From Ferruginibacter sp. (GTDB lineage: Bacteria > Bacteroidota > Bacteroidia > Chitinophagales > Chitinophagaceae), in assembly GCA_025350645.1 (NCBI GenBank), contig JANXXM010000029.1:30037-94036 (forward strand): a stretch of 64,000 bases of DNA, in the 5' to 3' direction. Every line of letters begins with the position of its first letter. Position 1 is the first letter of the stretch. The position numbers were made by a program, and so were the translations under genes. The notes beneath the pieces were generated by a model that worked only from the letters and a program-made list of their open reading frames with translations, was not told where the DNA came from and made no database searches. Of this stretch, positions 41,997-53,000 are shown piece after piece.

Positions 41997-43520
41997 CTAA
42001 GGAATAAAACTTGCATTATTATTCGATGATTCAAATAAAATTCTAATAGATACATCCATCACTTGCGATGCTCCTTCCTGTTTTCCTGGTGTCCATCGTG
42101 GCATGGTACGGATAAATTTTTCTATAATTTCATCGCAGCCATATCCAACAACTTTTGAGAGTGTTATATCAGCTATATTTCCTTTAGCGTCTACCGTAAA
42201 TTTTACTACCACACTTCCCTGGAGGTTATTTTCTACAGCTTCATCCGTCATGTGCAGCCTGCTGTTAAAATATTTTTTCATGGCTGCTTCACCGCCGGGG
42301 AAAGAGGGTCTTTGAATAACCGCATTTTCTGTAGATGTTTTAGTTGATTTTGGAATATTTATCGTATTTATATTTTGTAAAGGAAATGTATTTACAATTT
42401 GCGGTGCTGCAATGGATAGTAGTGTTTGTGGATTTGCAAGGTGAGCATTAAGTTTTGGAGTGCTATTGCCGGCAATATTATTTTGCGCAAGGTTATCTTC
42501 CTGTTTTATTACATCATCTTTTTTTACCAGTAAAGAACCTTCTTTTAATTTATTATTCACCAGCACTTTTAATGCATAGTTTTTATCATTAGACGACATT
42601 GATGTAGCTGTAGCACTTAACTTATTATCTGTACCGGTATAAGCCACTGTGCGATATTCATTTATTTGCTCTGCTGTTTCTCCATTTTTTTTATTTAACT
42701 CCTTATTGTTCGCCGGCATTTGATAAGGAGAACTCAGTGTTTTCTCTGCTGTGGTAGAGGATAATTTTATAAAAGCAATTATGCCACCAATAAGTAAAAA
42801 AGGAAGAATATACATCAGCATTCTGTACCCATTGAGTGGGGGAAATTGAAATGTAGTAAAATTAAAAAACTTCTTTGCCTGTCTTTTTTTATCTTCTACA
42901 AGCTCGAGCGTTTTGCCATAAAATGAAGTATCTATTGCGGTGCTCAACTGCAGTGCAGGATATGCCGAAAAATTTTTTTCTTTACTGCTGTATTTTGTGG
43001 ATGGTGAAAAATAATATGGATCTGCTGTATTAAGAAAAACTTCTGCATCTTCTTTTTTTTGGGTTGAGGCTATTACATTTTCAAAAGCATATTCCTGCGG
43101 TATAGAAAAAAAATCCTGTAGTTTTTGTTTTGCGTTGCAAAATTCTATGTTGTAAATATCCGCTATAACTTTTTCGTATTTAGCAGCAGTTTTGTACAAC
43201 TCTATAATAGTATTGGCTTTTCCGTTAGAAAAATGTACGGGCAAATTTACTTTTAATACCTTGTTGTAATTGGTACTTTTTAAAGCGTATTCAACGCTGT
43301 ATTTTAAAACGGCGTTATCGGGATTATATACAAAGCCAATATCTTTTAACTGTATAAATTTCCATTGATTATCATACACCAAAAAATTAAATACTGCCAT
43401 CTGTGAAGATGGTTTTACAAAAAAACTACCTGCATTTTCTGTCTCTGAAAAATTAAACACCGCATCACCTAATTTTTGCAACAGCGACGTTTGTAATGTT
43501 TGAAAATTCTGGTGTAGCAT
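41997..43520 (-). CDS. TonB C-terminal domain protein with long N-terminal domain before the TM
   Basis: 507 aa; one TM (MLMYILPFLLIGGIIAFIKL) about 240 aa into the protein; C-terminal GSVVVKFTVDAKGNIADITLSKVVGYGCDEIIEKFIRTMPRWTPGKQEG. Confidence 0.8.
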   Translation of the reverse strand: MLHQNFQTLQTSLLQKLGDAVFNFSETENAGSFFVKPSSQMAVFNFLVYDNQWKFIQLKDIGFVYNPDNAVLKYSVEYALKSTNYNKVLKVNLPVHFSNGKANTIIELYKTAAKYEKVIADIYNIEFCNAKQKLQDFFSIPQEYAFENVIASTQKKEDAEVFLNTADPYYFSPSTKYSSKEKNFSAYPALQLSTAIDTSFYGKTLELVEDKKRQAKKFFNFTTFQFPPLNGYRMLMYILPFLLIGGIIAFIKLSSTTAEKTLSSPYQMPANNKELNKKNGETAEQINEYRTVAYTGTDNKLSATATSMSSNDKNYALKVLVNNKLKEGSLLVKKDDVIKQEDNLAQNNIAGNSTPKLNAHLANPQTLLSIAAPQIVNTFPLQNINTINIPKSTKTSTENAVIQRPSFPGGEAAMKKYFNSRLHMTDEAVENNLQGSVVVKFTVDAKGNIADITLSKVVGYGCDEIIEKFIRTMPRWTPGKQEGASQVMDVSIRILFESSNNNASFIP

Positions 43521-43533
43521 TGCTGTGTGTTGT

Positions 43534-44913
43534 TTATCGAATTTGCCCGTTGTTGTTTACAATAAAAGTTTCCTCTTCGGTTTTATCAAGCTGTGGATAT
43601 AAACTTAAAAACTGACTTTCCAGGTCTTTTACGGCATAGAACATTTCTTTGTATTTACTCTCCCTGGCAGAAACTTCCTGCAAAAAATTGTCTTTTTGCT
43701 GAAGATCAGTTTGCAATATTTCTATATTTTTTTTCAGCTTGCCAATCGTCATTTCCAGATCATACAGAGCAGTTTCCTTTTCTTTAGATACCTCCTGTAG
43801 GGATAAGAATGCAGTATTTCGCTCATCTTCTAATTGCTCCACGAGGCGCTGGGCATGCAACATTTCCCGGGTCATTTCTGCACACTTTATTTCCAGTTCA
43901 TTTTTCTCCTCATTTATTTTGTTGAGTTGCACGCACGTATTTTCATCCATTTTAATTTTGTCATCATGCAGTGCAAGCAGTTTTTCTTTTAGTGCTTCGT
44001 TTTCTGATACTGCCTGCTCATAAGGATAACTAGTTTCCAGCGTAGTGGAAAGGTGTTCTTTAAAATTATTAATGACGTCATTCATCCTTTCTACATCGGA
44101 GCGTATATTCTTTATGTTTTCTGAACTTTCTCTATGAGAATTTTTAAAGGTTTCTACACCAGAGTACATATTGTTTCTAAGCTCTTCCGTTTGCTGCCGG
44201 TATTGCTCAGCCTTTGTTTCCGCATTTGCAAGTTTTTCTGTAAATGCAATTTCTATTTTATATATAGCTTCCTTATGAGATTGGGTTGTTTGTAATAACT
44301 CATCTTTAGCAGTATTATGTGCCGCAATAAGCGCATCTGCATCCAGCATACTCTTTTCTTTTTCTGCCTGCAGCAGGCCTATTTTATTTTGTAATTCCTT
44401 CAGCAGAATTTCGTTATCCTCATTATTATTACTGTTGTAGGAATTGGAATTGCGTGCATCATTTATATCTTGGCTATGCTGCTGTAAATCATTTATTGTT
44501 TTTTCCTGTAGCGCAATCCGCTCGTTAAGGGTGTCTAATATTTGTTCATAAACATTACCCTGATTTGCTGTATTGTATGCAGGTGCCGGATATTGTTTTT
44601 GGCTTTCTATCTGTTTTAGTACCTTGGAATATTGCAACTGAACATTGTAATTCTTCTCCTCCGCATCTTTTAACTCTTCCTGCAGCAGTTTTGTTTCTTC
44701 CTCTTTTTTTATAATTTCTGCACTAAATTTATTCTGCAGTGCATCTATGTTTGTCTGATACTCATTTTCTATATCTTTATCAGCTTTTGATTTTAAAAAA
44801 AATTTCTCAATAACAAATTTTAAGAGGAAGCCTGCAGTAATGCCTGCAATACCAAAAAACAGTAATTGCAGGGTGCTTAGGGTAAGATGAAAACTATTCT
44901 GTAATAAAATCAT
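43534..44913 (-). CDS. membrane-anchored coiled-coil protein
   Basis: 459 aa; N-terminal TM, then long Glu/Lys/Gln-rich coiled coil. Confidence 0.7.
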   Translation of the reverse strand: MILLQNSFHLTLSTLQLLFFGIAGITAGFLLKFVIEKFFLKSKADKDIENEYQTNIDALQNKFSAEIIKKEEETKLLQEELKDAEEKNYNVQLQYSKVLKQIESQKQYPAPAYNTANQGNVYEQILDTLNERIALQEKTINDLQQHSQDINDARNSNSYNSNNNEDNEILLKELQNKIGLLQAEKEKSMLDADALIAAHNTAKDELLQTTQSHKEAIYKIEIAFTEKLANAETKAEQYRQQTEELRNNMYSGVETFKNSHRESSENIKNIRSDVERMNDVINNFKEHLSTTLETSYPYEQAVSENEALKEKLLALHDDKIKMDENTCVQLNKINEEKNELEIKCAEMTREMLHAQRLVEQLEDERNTAFLSLQEVSKEKETALYDLEMTIGKLKKNIEILQTDLQQKDNFLQEVSARESKYKEMFYAVKDLESQFLSLYPQLDKTEEETFIVNNNGQIR

Positions 44914-45537
44914 ATCTGTTTTTTAATTTTTTTAATTAATAATTTAAGCCCAATACCAAAGTATTAACATGCCATACAGGCTATTAATAAAAATTATCAG
45001 TTACAGGCCGGGTATTTTTAGTTATAAATTATAGAACAGTTACACAAATTAAGAAAACAGTAACGTTGGTAAACGTTGTGTTAAGCTAGCAGGCGGTATT
45101 TTTTTTCAATACCACTATTAGTTTTTAAAACATGGCTTAGCATTTAGCAAATATTACACCAAACACTAGTTAAAATTATATTTAGCATTAACTTTTATTT
45201 TTAATAATCCCAAAAAAGCCATTGTATGTTTTGCTTGCTTGCGTAAAAATTCCGTTCATTATTTTATAGTGTAAATAATTAGGCGGACTTTAGCGACTAA
45301 AACTATGCTTACAATTTTAGGCTGAGTTTTAGCTATAGCCACCGTTACATATCCTCATGTAATAAATCACAATTTATTGATAGTAGTTTTTAGAGCATAA
45401 TAAATTTAAACTAATAATAATGCAAAATTTAGGACATGGAGTAACTGTTGGTTTTAATGAATATTGCAATAGTATCTATTTAATTTAATGCAAACATTCA
45501 TTTGTAGAAAGCCTATTTGAAAAACTATTGCTTACCG

Positions 45538-45607
45538 GCTGCGCTTGCTTAGCCGGATATCCTTTTTTGCCTGCTTTTGGGGCAAAAAAGATTGCAGGCG
45601 GGCAGCG
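45538..45607. repeat. ~70 bp palindromic element, copy 2 (inverted relative to 26463-26535)
   Basis: gctgcgcttgcttagccggatatccttttttgcctgcttttggggcaaaaaagattgcaggcgggcagcgg. Confidence 0.85.
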
Positions 45608-45717
45608 GACAATGCTCCTGTATTACCTGCCGGGGAAAGCTCCAAGTTTCTCACCCCAATATTTGCTCAAACCTTATCTTTGCCCAAAATAAAAATTCAT
45701 CACTCATAATTTTTTAC

Positions 45718-46593
45718 ATGTCAGTTTTAGTAAACAAAAATTCGAAAATAATTGTACAAGGTTTTACGGGTACGGAAGGTAGTTTTCATGCTACGCAAAT
45801 GATAGAATATGGAACGAATGTGGTAGGGGGTGTTACGCCAAACAAAGGCGGCACACAGCACCTGGAGCGCCCGGTATTTAACACAGTGGCAGATGCTGTA
45901 AAAACTACGGGTGCAAATGTGAGCATTATTTTTGTGCCGCCTGCTTTTGCTGCTGATGCTATACTGGAAGCTATAGATGCAGGGATAGCCCTGATAGTGT
46001 GCATTACAGAGGGAATACCGGTGAGCGATATGGTGAAAGTAAAAAATTATTTAGTGGGTACAGGCAGCCGTTTAATAGGCCCTAACTGCCCGGGTGTGAT
46101 AACGGCAGATGAGTGTAAAGTGGGTATTATGCCGGGCTTTATTTTTAAGAAAGGCCGTATTGGTATTGTGAGCAAAAGTGGTACGCTTACTTATGAAGCG
46201 GCGGACCAGGTAGCTAAGGCCGGCCTAGGTATATCTACTGCTATAGGCATTGGCGGCGATCCTATTATTGGTACCACTACCAAAGAAGCAGTGGAACTTT
46301 TTATGAATGATGATGAAACCGATGCTATTGTGATGATTGGCGAAATAGGCGGCGGCATGGAAGCTGAGGCCGCAGAATATATAAAAAGCACGGGTAATAA
46401 AAAACCTGTGGTAGGTTTTATAGCGGGCCAAACTGCCCCTCCCGGCAGGCGCATGGGCCATGCTGGTGCCATAGTAGGCGGGGAAGATGATACTGCTGCT
46501 GCTAAAATGAAGATAATGGCTGCATGTGGTATACATGTGGTGGCCAGCCCTGCAGACATTGGTAAAACAATTGCAGAAGTATTGAAAAAATAA
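45718..46593 (+). CDS. sucD: succinate--CoA ligase subunit alpha
   Basis: [54 protein letters not shown]...; ATG 45718 preferred over 45577. Confidence 0.96.
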   Translation: MSVLVNKNSKIIVQGFTGTEGSFHATQMIEYGTNVVGGVTPNKGGTQHLERPVFNTVADAVKTTGANVSIIFVPPAFAADAILEAIDAGIALIVCITEGIPVSDMVKVKNYLVGTGSRLIGPNCPGVITADECKVGIMPGFIFKKGRIGIVSKSGTLTYEAADQVAKAGLGISTAIGIGGDPIIGTTTKEAVELFMNDDETDAIVMIGEIGGGMEAEAAEYIKSTGNKKPVVGFIAGQTAPPGRRMGHAGAIVGGEDDTAAAKMKIMAACGIHVVASPADIGKTIAEVLKK

Positions 46594-46613
46594 AGTAACA
46601 ACAATGCCAAACT

Positions 46614-46640
46614 GCCTCCGAAACATTCGGAGGCTTTTTT
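46614..46640 (+). terminator. rho-independent terminator of sucD
   Basis: gcctccgaa-aca-ttcggaggc followed by TTTTTT. Confidence 0.85.
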
Positions 46641-46685
46641 GTACAAACTTTTTTGCCACTAAGGCACAAAGAAGAGTAGGAGGTT

Positions 46686-46740
46686 CACAAAGAGATTTTA
46701 AATTTTAAAGAGCCTTATGTTTTTTGTAATTCTCTTTGTG
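46686..46740. repeat. inverted repeat in sucD/alpha-2-macroglobulin intergenic region
   Basis: cacaaagaga (46686-46695) / tctctttgtg (46731-46740). Confidence 0.55.
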
Positions 46741-47059
46741 CTTTCCGTATGTAAAAGATTTTTTTGAATCACAAGGAAGGAGTGTAATAATACACAAGGG
46801 GTTTTAAATAAAAAAATAAATACAAAGAATGCACAAGCACAAGTTTTTTGAGTTGGTTAAATTGTAAAATCGCATTTTTAAATTATCACAGCTATGCCTG
46901 TTTTTTTTGTTACTCCATAACAAATCGTTAAAGAAATAAATGAAATTAATTTTATGCATTTTCTTTAACCGTATCATCTTACCCGGTACGGCGTGTTGGT
47001 TATTACGACTAACTGCTGGCTCAATAACAAATTGTATCTTGTAATTAAAATAAGAAATT

Positions 47060-50000
47060 ATGTTTTTAAAGAAATTTTTGCTGATATTTTTTACCATTTT
47101 ATCTGTAACCACTATGGCACAAACCCCCAATAACTATTTAAAAGAATGGAAAAAAATTGAAGCCTTAGAAAAGAAAGGTTTAACAAAAGATGCATTAACA
47201 GAAGTAGTTAAATTATTTGCAGATGCTGTAAAAACCAGCAACGAATCTCAGCAAATAAAAGCAGCCATGTACCAAATGAAATACCGCAACGTAGTGGAAG
47301 AAGATAACCAGCAAAAAAATCTTTTTTATGCAGATACATTGATTGCACAAACAAAAGCACCTGCTAAAAATATATTGCAAAGTATGCAGGCGCAATTATT
47401 TCAATCATACAAAGAAAACCACCGCTACCAGTTATATAACCGCACCGCCCTTGCAGAAGAAAAAGGAAATGATGTAACAACCTGGAGCATTGCTAAACTC
47501 AATGAAAAAATTTCATCGCTATATAAGGCATCTTTAAAAAATGATGCCGTTTTAAAATCAACCGATTTAAAAGGCTATGATGCAATAATTGAAAAAGGAA
47601 AAAATACTAGGCAACTTCGCCCAACCTTATACGATTTACTGGCGCACCGTGCACTTGATTATTTTATGGGTACGGAGAATGATATTACCAACCCGTCTTA
47701 CAAATTTATCATTAATGAAGAAGTTGCTTTTGCACCGGTAAAAGATTTTATTAATTATAATTTTAAAACAAAAGATACGGCATCACTATACCTGAATGCT
47801 TTAAAAATAATGCAAAACTTACTTGCGTTTCATTTAAATGATGCTGCGCCTGAGCCTCTGCTGGATGCAGATTTAAAGCGGTTAAATTTTGTGAACCAAC
47901 ATGGAATTTTTACCAACAAAGAAAAGTTGTATGAAAATGCATTGCTAAACATTGAAACAAAATATAGTAACAGTTCGGCAAGCGTACAGGCAACATACCT
48001 GCGTGCACAAATGCTTTTGCAAAGTGCAGATAACTATAACCCATTAACCAATAAAGAAAACCAGTTTGCATTGGTAAAAGCAAAACAAATTTGCGAAGCG
48101 GCTTATACCAAATTTCCAAAAAGTGAAGGGGGAATAAATTGTAAAAATCTCATTAGCCAAATTGAAAAACCTTCACTGCATTTTGATGTAGAAAAAGTAA
48201 ATATACCTGCGCAACCTTTTCGTACGCTAATAAGTTTTAAAAATATAAGCACTGTTTATTTTAGAATTGTACAAACAACGAGGAGCGATATAAAGAAACT
48301 GGAAGACAATAATAATTATGAAAAAGTATGGCCGTCTATCCTTGCATTAAAGCCTTTAAAAAGCTGGAGCGTTACTATGCCAGACCAAAAAGATTTTCAA
48401 AAGCATACTACAGAAATAAAAATAGATGCGTTACCCATAGGCACATATTATATACTCGCAAGTATAAAAGAAGATTTTTCTTTAGGTAATAATATTATTG
48501 GCAGAGCCACCACTTACATAAGCAACGTAAGTTACATAACCAGTAATAAAAACGATTTGTATGTGCTGGATAGAGACAATGGAAAACCTCTGGAGAAGGC
48601 TACTGTACAGCTTTACACAAATACTTATAATTACACAACCAGGAAAAATGAAGAAATAAAATCTGCCGTTTACACCAGTGATAAAAATGGTTTTGTAAAA
48701 ATAGGCAAGCCAAAAAATTATGAAAATAGCGTTGTACGGGTAAAGTATAATAACGATGAATTGTTTACAAATGATGGGTACGATACTTATTATTATGACG
48801 ATGATGTAAACACTAATAATAGCTCAAGACGAACATTTTTGTTTACAGACCGTTCTATTTATCGCCCGGGGCAAACCATATTTTTTAAAGGAATTGTAAC
48901 ACAAACCGATGGCGTAAATAAAAAAAGTGAAATACTTTCCAACACAAAAACAGCAGTACAATTATTTGATAATAACAATCAAAAATTAGCAAGCGTAAAT
49001 GTTACAACAAATGATTATGGTTCCTATAACGGAAGTTTTAAAATACCGGAAGGTTTGTTAAATGGTAATTTTTATTTAAAAGATACGTTTACATTATCCA
49101 CCCAATATATTAGTGTAGAAGAATACAAGCGACCAAAATTTTTAGCCGAAATAAAAAAGCCGGAAGGTAGTTATAGGGTTAATGACAGCATAAAAATTAT
49201 TGGTACTGCAAAAGCGTACGCAGGTAATAATATTGATGGTGCTAAAGTGAGTTACAGGGTTGTGAGAGTAATTCGTTACCCAATATGGTTTGGTTATTAT
49301 AAATCTATTTGGCCACCACGGGGTGGAAATGAAGAGATGGAAATAACAAATGGCGTTACCACAACGGATACAAAAGGTGAATTTAAAATTGTGTTTAAAG
49401 CCATACCAGATGAAACTGTTGATAAGAAAAACCAACCCACATTTGATTACCGTGTAACTGCTGATATTACTGATGTAAATGGCGAAACAAGAAGTGCTAC
49501 AACCAACGTTTCGGTATCTTATCAAGCGCTACAATTAAATATTATTGCCGATGATAAATTAATTGCTGACAGTGTAAAAACCATTGGCGTAAATAGCACA
49601 AATGCAAATGGCTTGCACGAAAAAGCTACCGTAAATTTTAGCATGTACAAATTACAGGAGCCAAACAGAATGTTTCGCACAAGGTATTGGCAGCAGCCCG
49701 ATGTATTTGTAATGAACAAGGGTGAATACTACCAAAGTTTTCCGTATGATGTGTATGCAGATGAAGACCAAATGAGTAAATGGGAATTGGGAGAAAAAGT
49801 GATTGATGTTAATGATACAACAGCAAAGGATTTTAGATTTCAGATTTTAGATGTAAGATTAAAATCAGGCTGGTACAAAATAATTGTAACCGGAAAAGAT
49901 AAATATGGTGAAGAAATTAAAGCGGAAAAATTTGTATACATCTCTGCGCCGATCTCTGCGTCACCCCTCTCCTCGGAAGAGAGGACGGGGGAAAGGCTTC

Positions 50001-53000
50001 CAATCTCTGTAACAACACAAGCTCAAAGTAGTGAACCAAACCAAAAAATAACCTACCAAATCACCACCGGCTTCTCTAAAATATGGCTCATACAAAACAT
50101 TTTACGACCAAATGAAAACTATAAAATTACTTACCCAACCGTAAGTGAAGGAGAAACATTTACAAATGCCATTGATGTAACAGAAGCGGACCGTGGCGGC
50201 ATAAATATGAATTATGTTTTTGTGCAGCACAACCGCATTTACACCGGTGCAGAAAACTTTGCAGTGCCATGGAGCAACAAAGAATTAAAAATAGCTTACG
50301 AAACATTTAGAGATAAATTGGAACCAGGCAGTGCAGAAAAATGGAAAATAAAAATCACCGGTGATAAAGCAGAGAAAGTAACAGCAGAGACTTTGATAAG
50401 CATGTACGATGCATCGCTTGATCAATTTAAACCACATGCATGGGGTTCGTTAAATGGTTTGTGGCCGATGAATAACAGTTATTTTAACTGGAGTGGAAAT
50501 ACTTTTGAGGATGTAACAAGTGAAGATGAAGATAGGATAAAAGAAAATTTGCTTAATGGATGGGAAGAAAGTTATGATAGACTTGCGGAGAATGGATGGA
50601 ATGAAACGCTCCAATATTATTTGAGAGGTAAAGTTGCTGGTATATCTGTAAACGCAGAATCTAGAATGTTACAAGATTTAGCATTTGATAAAAATGGGGA
50701 TGTTCAAAAACCCAAAAAATCATCACCTCTGCAGATTAGACAAATACAATTTACAGCTCCGAAAGTTGTGAATGATTATAAAATGGAAGAAATTAGGGAC
50801 ACAGTTCAACTAGATAAAATTGATAAAGTGCCTCCAACCGCAAACATCCAACTCCGCAAAAACTTCAACGAAACCGCCTTCTTCTTTCCTGATTTAAAAA
50901 CGGATGCAGATGGCAATGTTGAATTTTCTTTTACCATGCCCGAAGCACTTACGCAATGGAAGCTGCAGGTAATGGCGCATACAAAAGAACTGGCAAGTGC
51001 AGTAAGCAGTAAGACAACGATTACACAAAAACAATTAATGGTACAACCCAATGCGCCACGCTTTTTACGGGAGGGAGATCGCATGGAGTTTTCCGCAAAA
51101 ATTGTAAACCTAACAGCAAATGAAATTACGGGTACTTCGCAATTGGAATTACTGGATGCTGCTACCAACAAATCGGTAGATGGATGGTTTAAAAATGTTT
51201 TTCCACAGCAATATTTTACAGTGCCGGCAGGGCAAAGTGTAGCCGTAAAATTCCCAATAGATATTCCGTTCAACTTTAATTCTGCAATGACGTATAGGAT
51301 TAAAGCCATTGCAAAAGACGACAGTTTTTCAGATGGTGAAGAAGCAGCAATCCCTGTGCTTACAAACCGAATGTTGGTTACAGAATCATTGCCATTAAAT
51401 ATGCGCAATACAAATTCTAAAATATTCAAGTTTGATAAATTATTAAACAGTGGCAGCAGTTCAACACTAACTAACCATGCTTTAACTATTGAATATACAA
51501 GTAACCCCGCCTGGTATGCAGTGCAGGCCTTGCCTTACTTAATGGAGTATCCTTATGAATGTGCCGAGCAAACTTTCAGCAAATATTATGCAAATACACT
51601 GGCATCTTTTATAAGCAACTCTTCACCCAAAATAAAAGAAGTTTTTGAGAAATGGAAGGTCACCGATACTGCTGCATTAATGAGCAATCTGCAAAAAAAT
51701 GAAGAATTAAAAGCGGTCTTGTTGCAGGAAACGCCATGGGTTTTAGATGCGCAAAACGAAACACAACAAAAGAAAAATATTGCATTGTTGTTTGATATGG
51801 TTCGCCTGGCTGCAGAAAAAAATAAAACATTGGCAAAGCTCAAAGAAATGCAAAGTAGCAATGGTGGTTTTACTTGGTTTAAGGGTGGTAGAGATGATCG
51901 TTATATTACTCAATACATCATCACCGGCATTGGGCATTTACGAAAACTAAAAGCAGTGCAGGGCGTTGACTATGAAAATTTGAAACCCATTGTAAATAAA
52001 GCACTGCCTTATTTAGATGCCCGTTTAAAAGAGGAGTACGATGATTTAATAAAGTATAAAGCAAAACTTTCTGATAATCATTTGTCGTACACTGCCATTC
52101 AATATTTATACATGCGCAGCTTTTTTAGTGAAACAGCAATTACCGCATCAGCAAAAAAAGCGGTTGATTATTATAAAAGTCAGTCACAAAAATATTGGTT
52201 AAGCCAAAGCAAATACATGCAGGCAATGATAGCATTATCACTCTTTAGAAACGATGATAGCAAAACAGCAAAAGCAATTATTGAATCGCTAAAACAAAAC
52301 AGCATTAGCAGCGAGGAAATGGGTATGTATTTTAAAGATTTTACCAAAAGTGGATATTATTGGTACCAGGCACCCATTGAAAGCCAGGCAATGATAATAG
52401 AAGCATTTACCGATATTGATAAAAACGAAAATACTTTAAATGATCTTAAAACATGGTTGCTTAAACAAAAGCAAACACAAAACTGGCCTACTACCAAAGC
52501 CACTGCCGAAGCATGTTATGCGCTTTTAATGAATGGAAGCAACTGGCTCGCAGAAGAAAAAGAAGTTGTAATAAATATGGGCAACACGGTAATAAAAAGT
52601 ATGGATCAACAAGCGGAAGCCGGAACTGGGTATTTCAAAAAAAGAATTGAAGGCGAAAAAGTAAAACCTGAAATGGGAAATATTAACGTTGAAATTAAAA
52701 GTACCAATAATAAACCAATCAACCAATCAACCAGCTGGGGAAGTGCCTATTGGCAATACTTTCAAGACCTCGATAAAATAACTTCAGCAGAAACGCCGCT
52801 TAAATTAGTAAAGAAATTATTCATCGAAAAAAATACAAATAAGGGTTCGGTGTTGCAGGCAATAAAAGATGGCGATGAATTAAAAGTAGGCGATAAAATA
52901 AAAGTCCGTATAGAACTTCGTGCAGATAGAGACATGGAATATGTACACATGAAAGATTTAAGAGCTGCTTGTATGGAGCCTGTAAATGTGATAAGCGAAT

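Noticed and set aside
44914-45537. Long gene-poor interval considered as an ncRNA or prophage remnant
   Set aside because: AT-rich with no coherent ORF, hairpin series or repeat that I could support apart from the element at 45538.
45577-45717. N-terminal extension of sucD ([15 protein letters not shown]...)
   Set aside because: Overlaps the repeat element; SucD homology starts at ATG 45718.
50806-51429. 207-aa ORF antisense to the alpha-2-macroglobulin gene
   Set aside because: Entirely within a recognised coding region on the other strand; composition typical of shadow ORFs.
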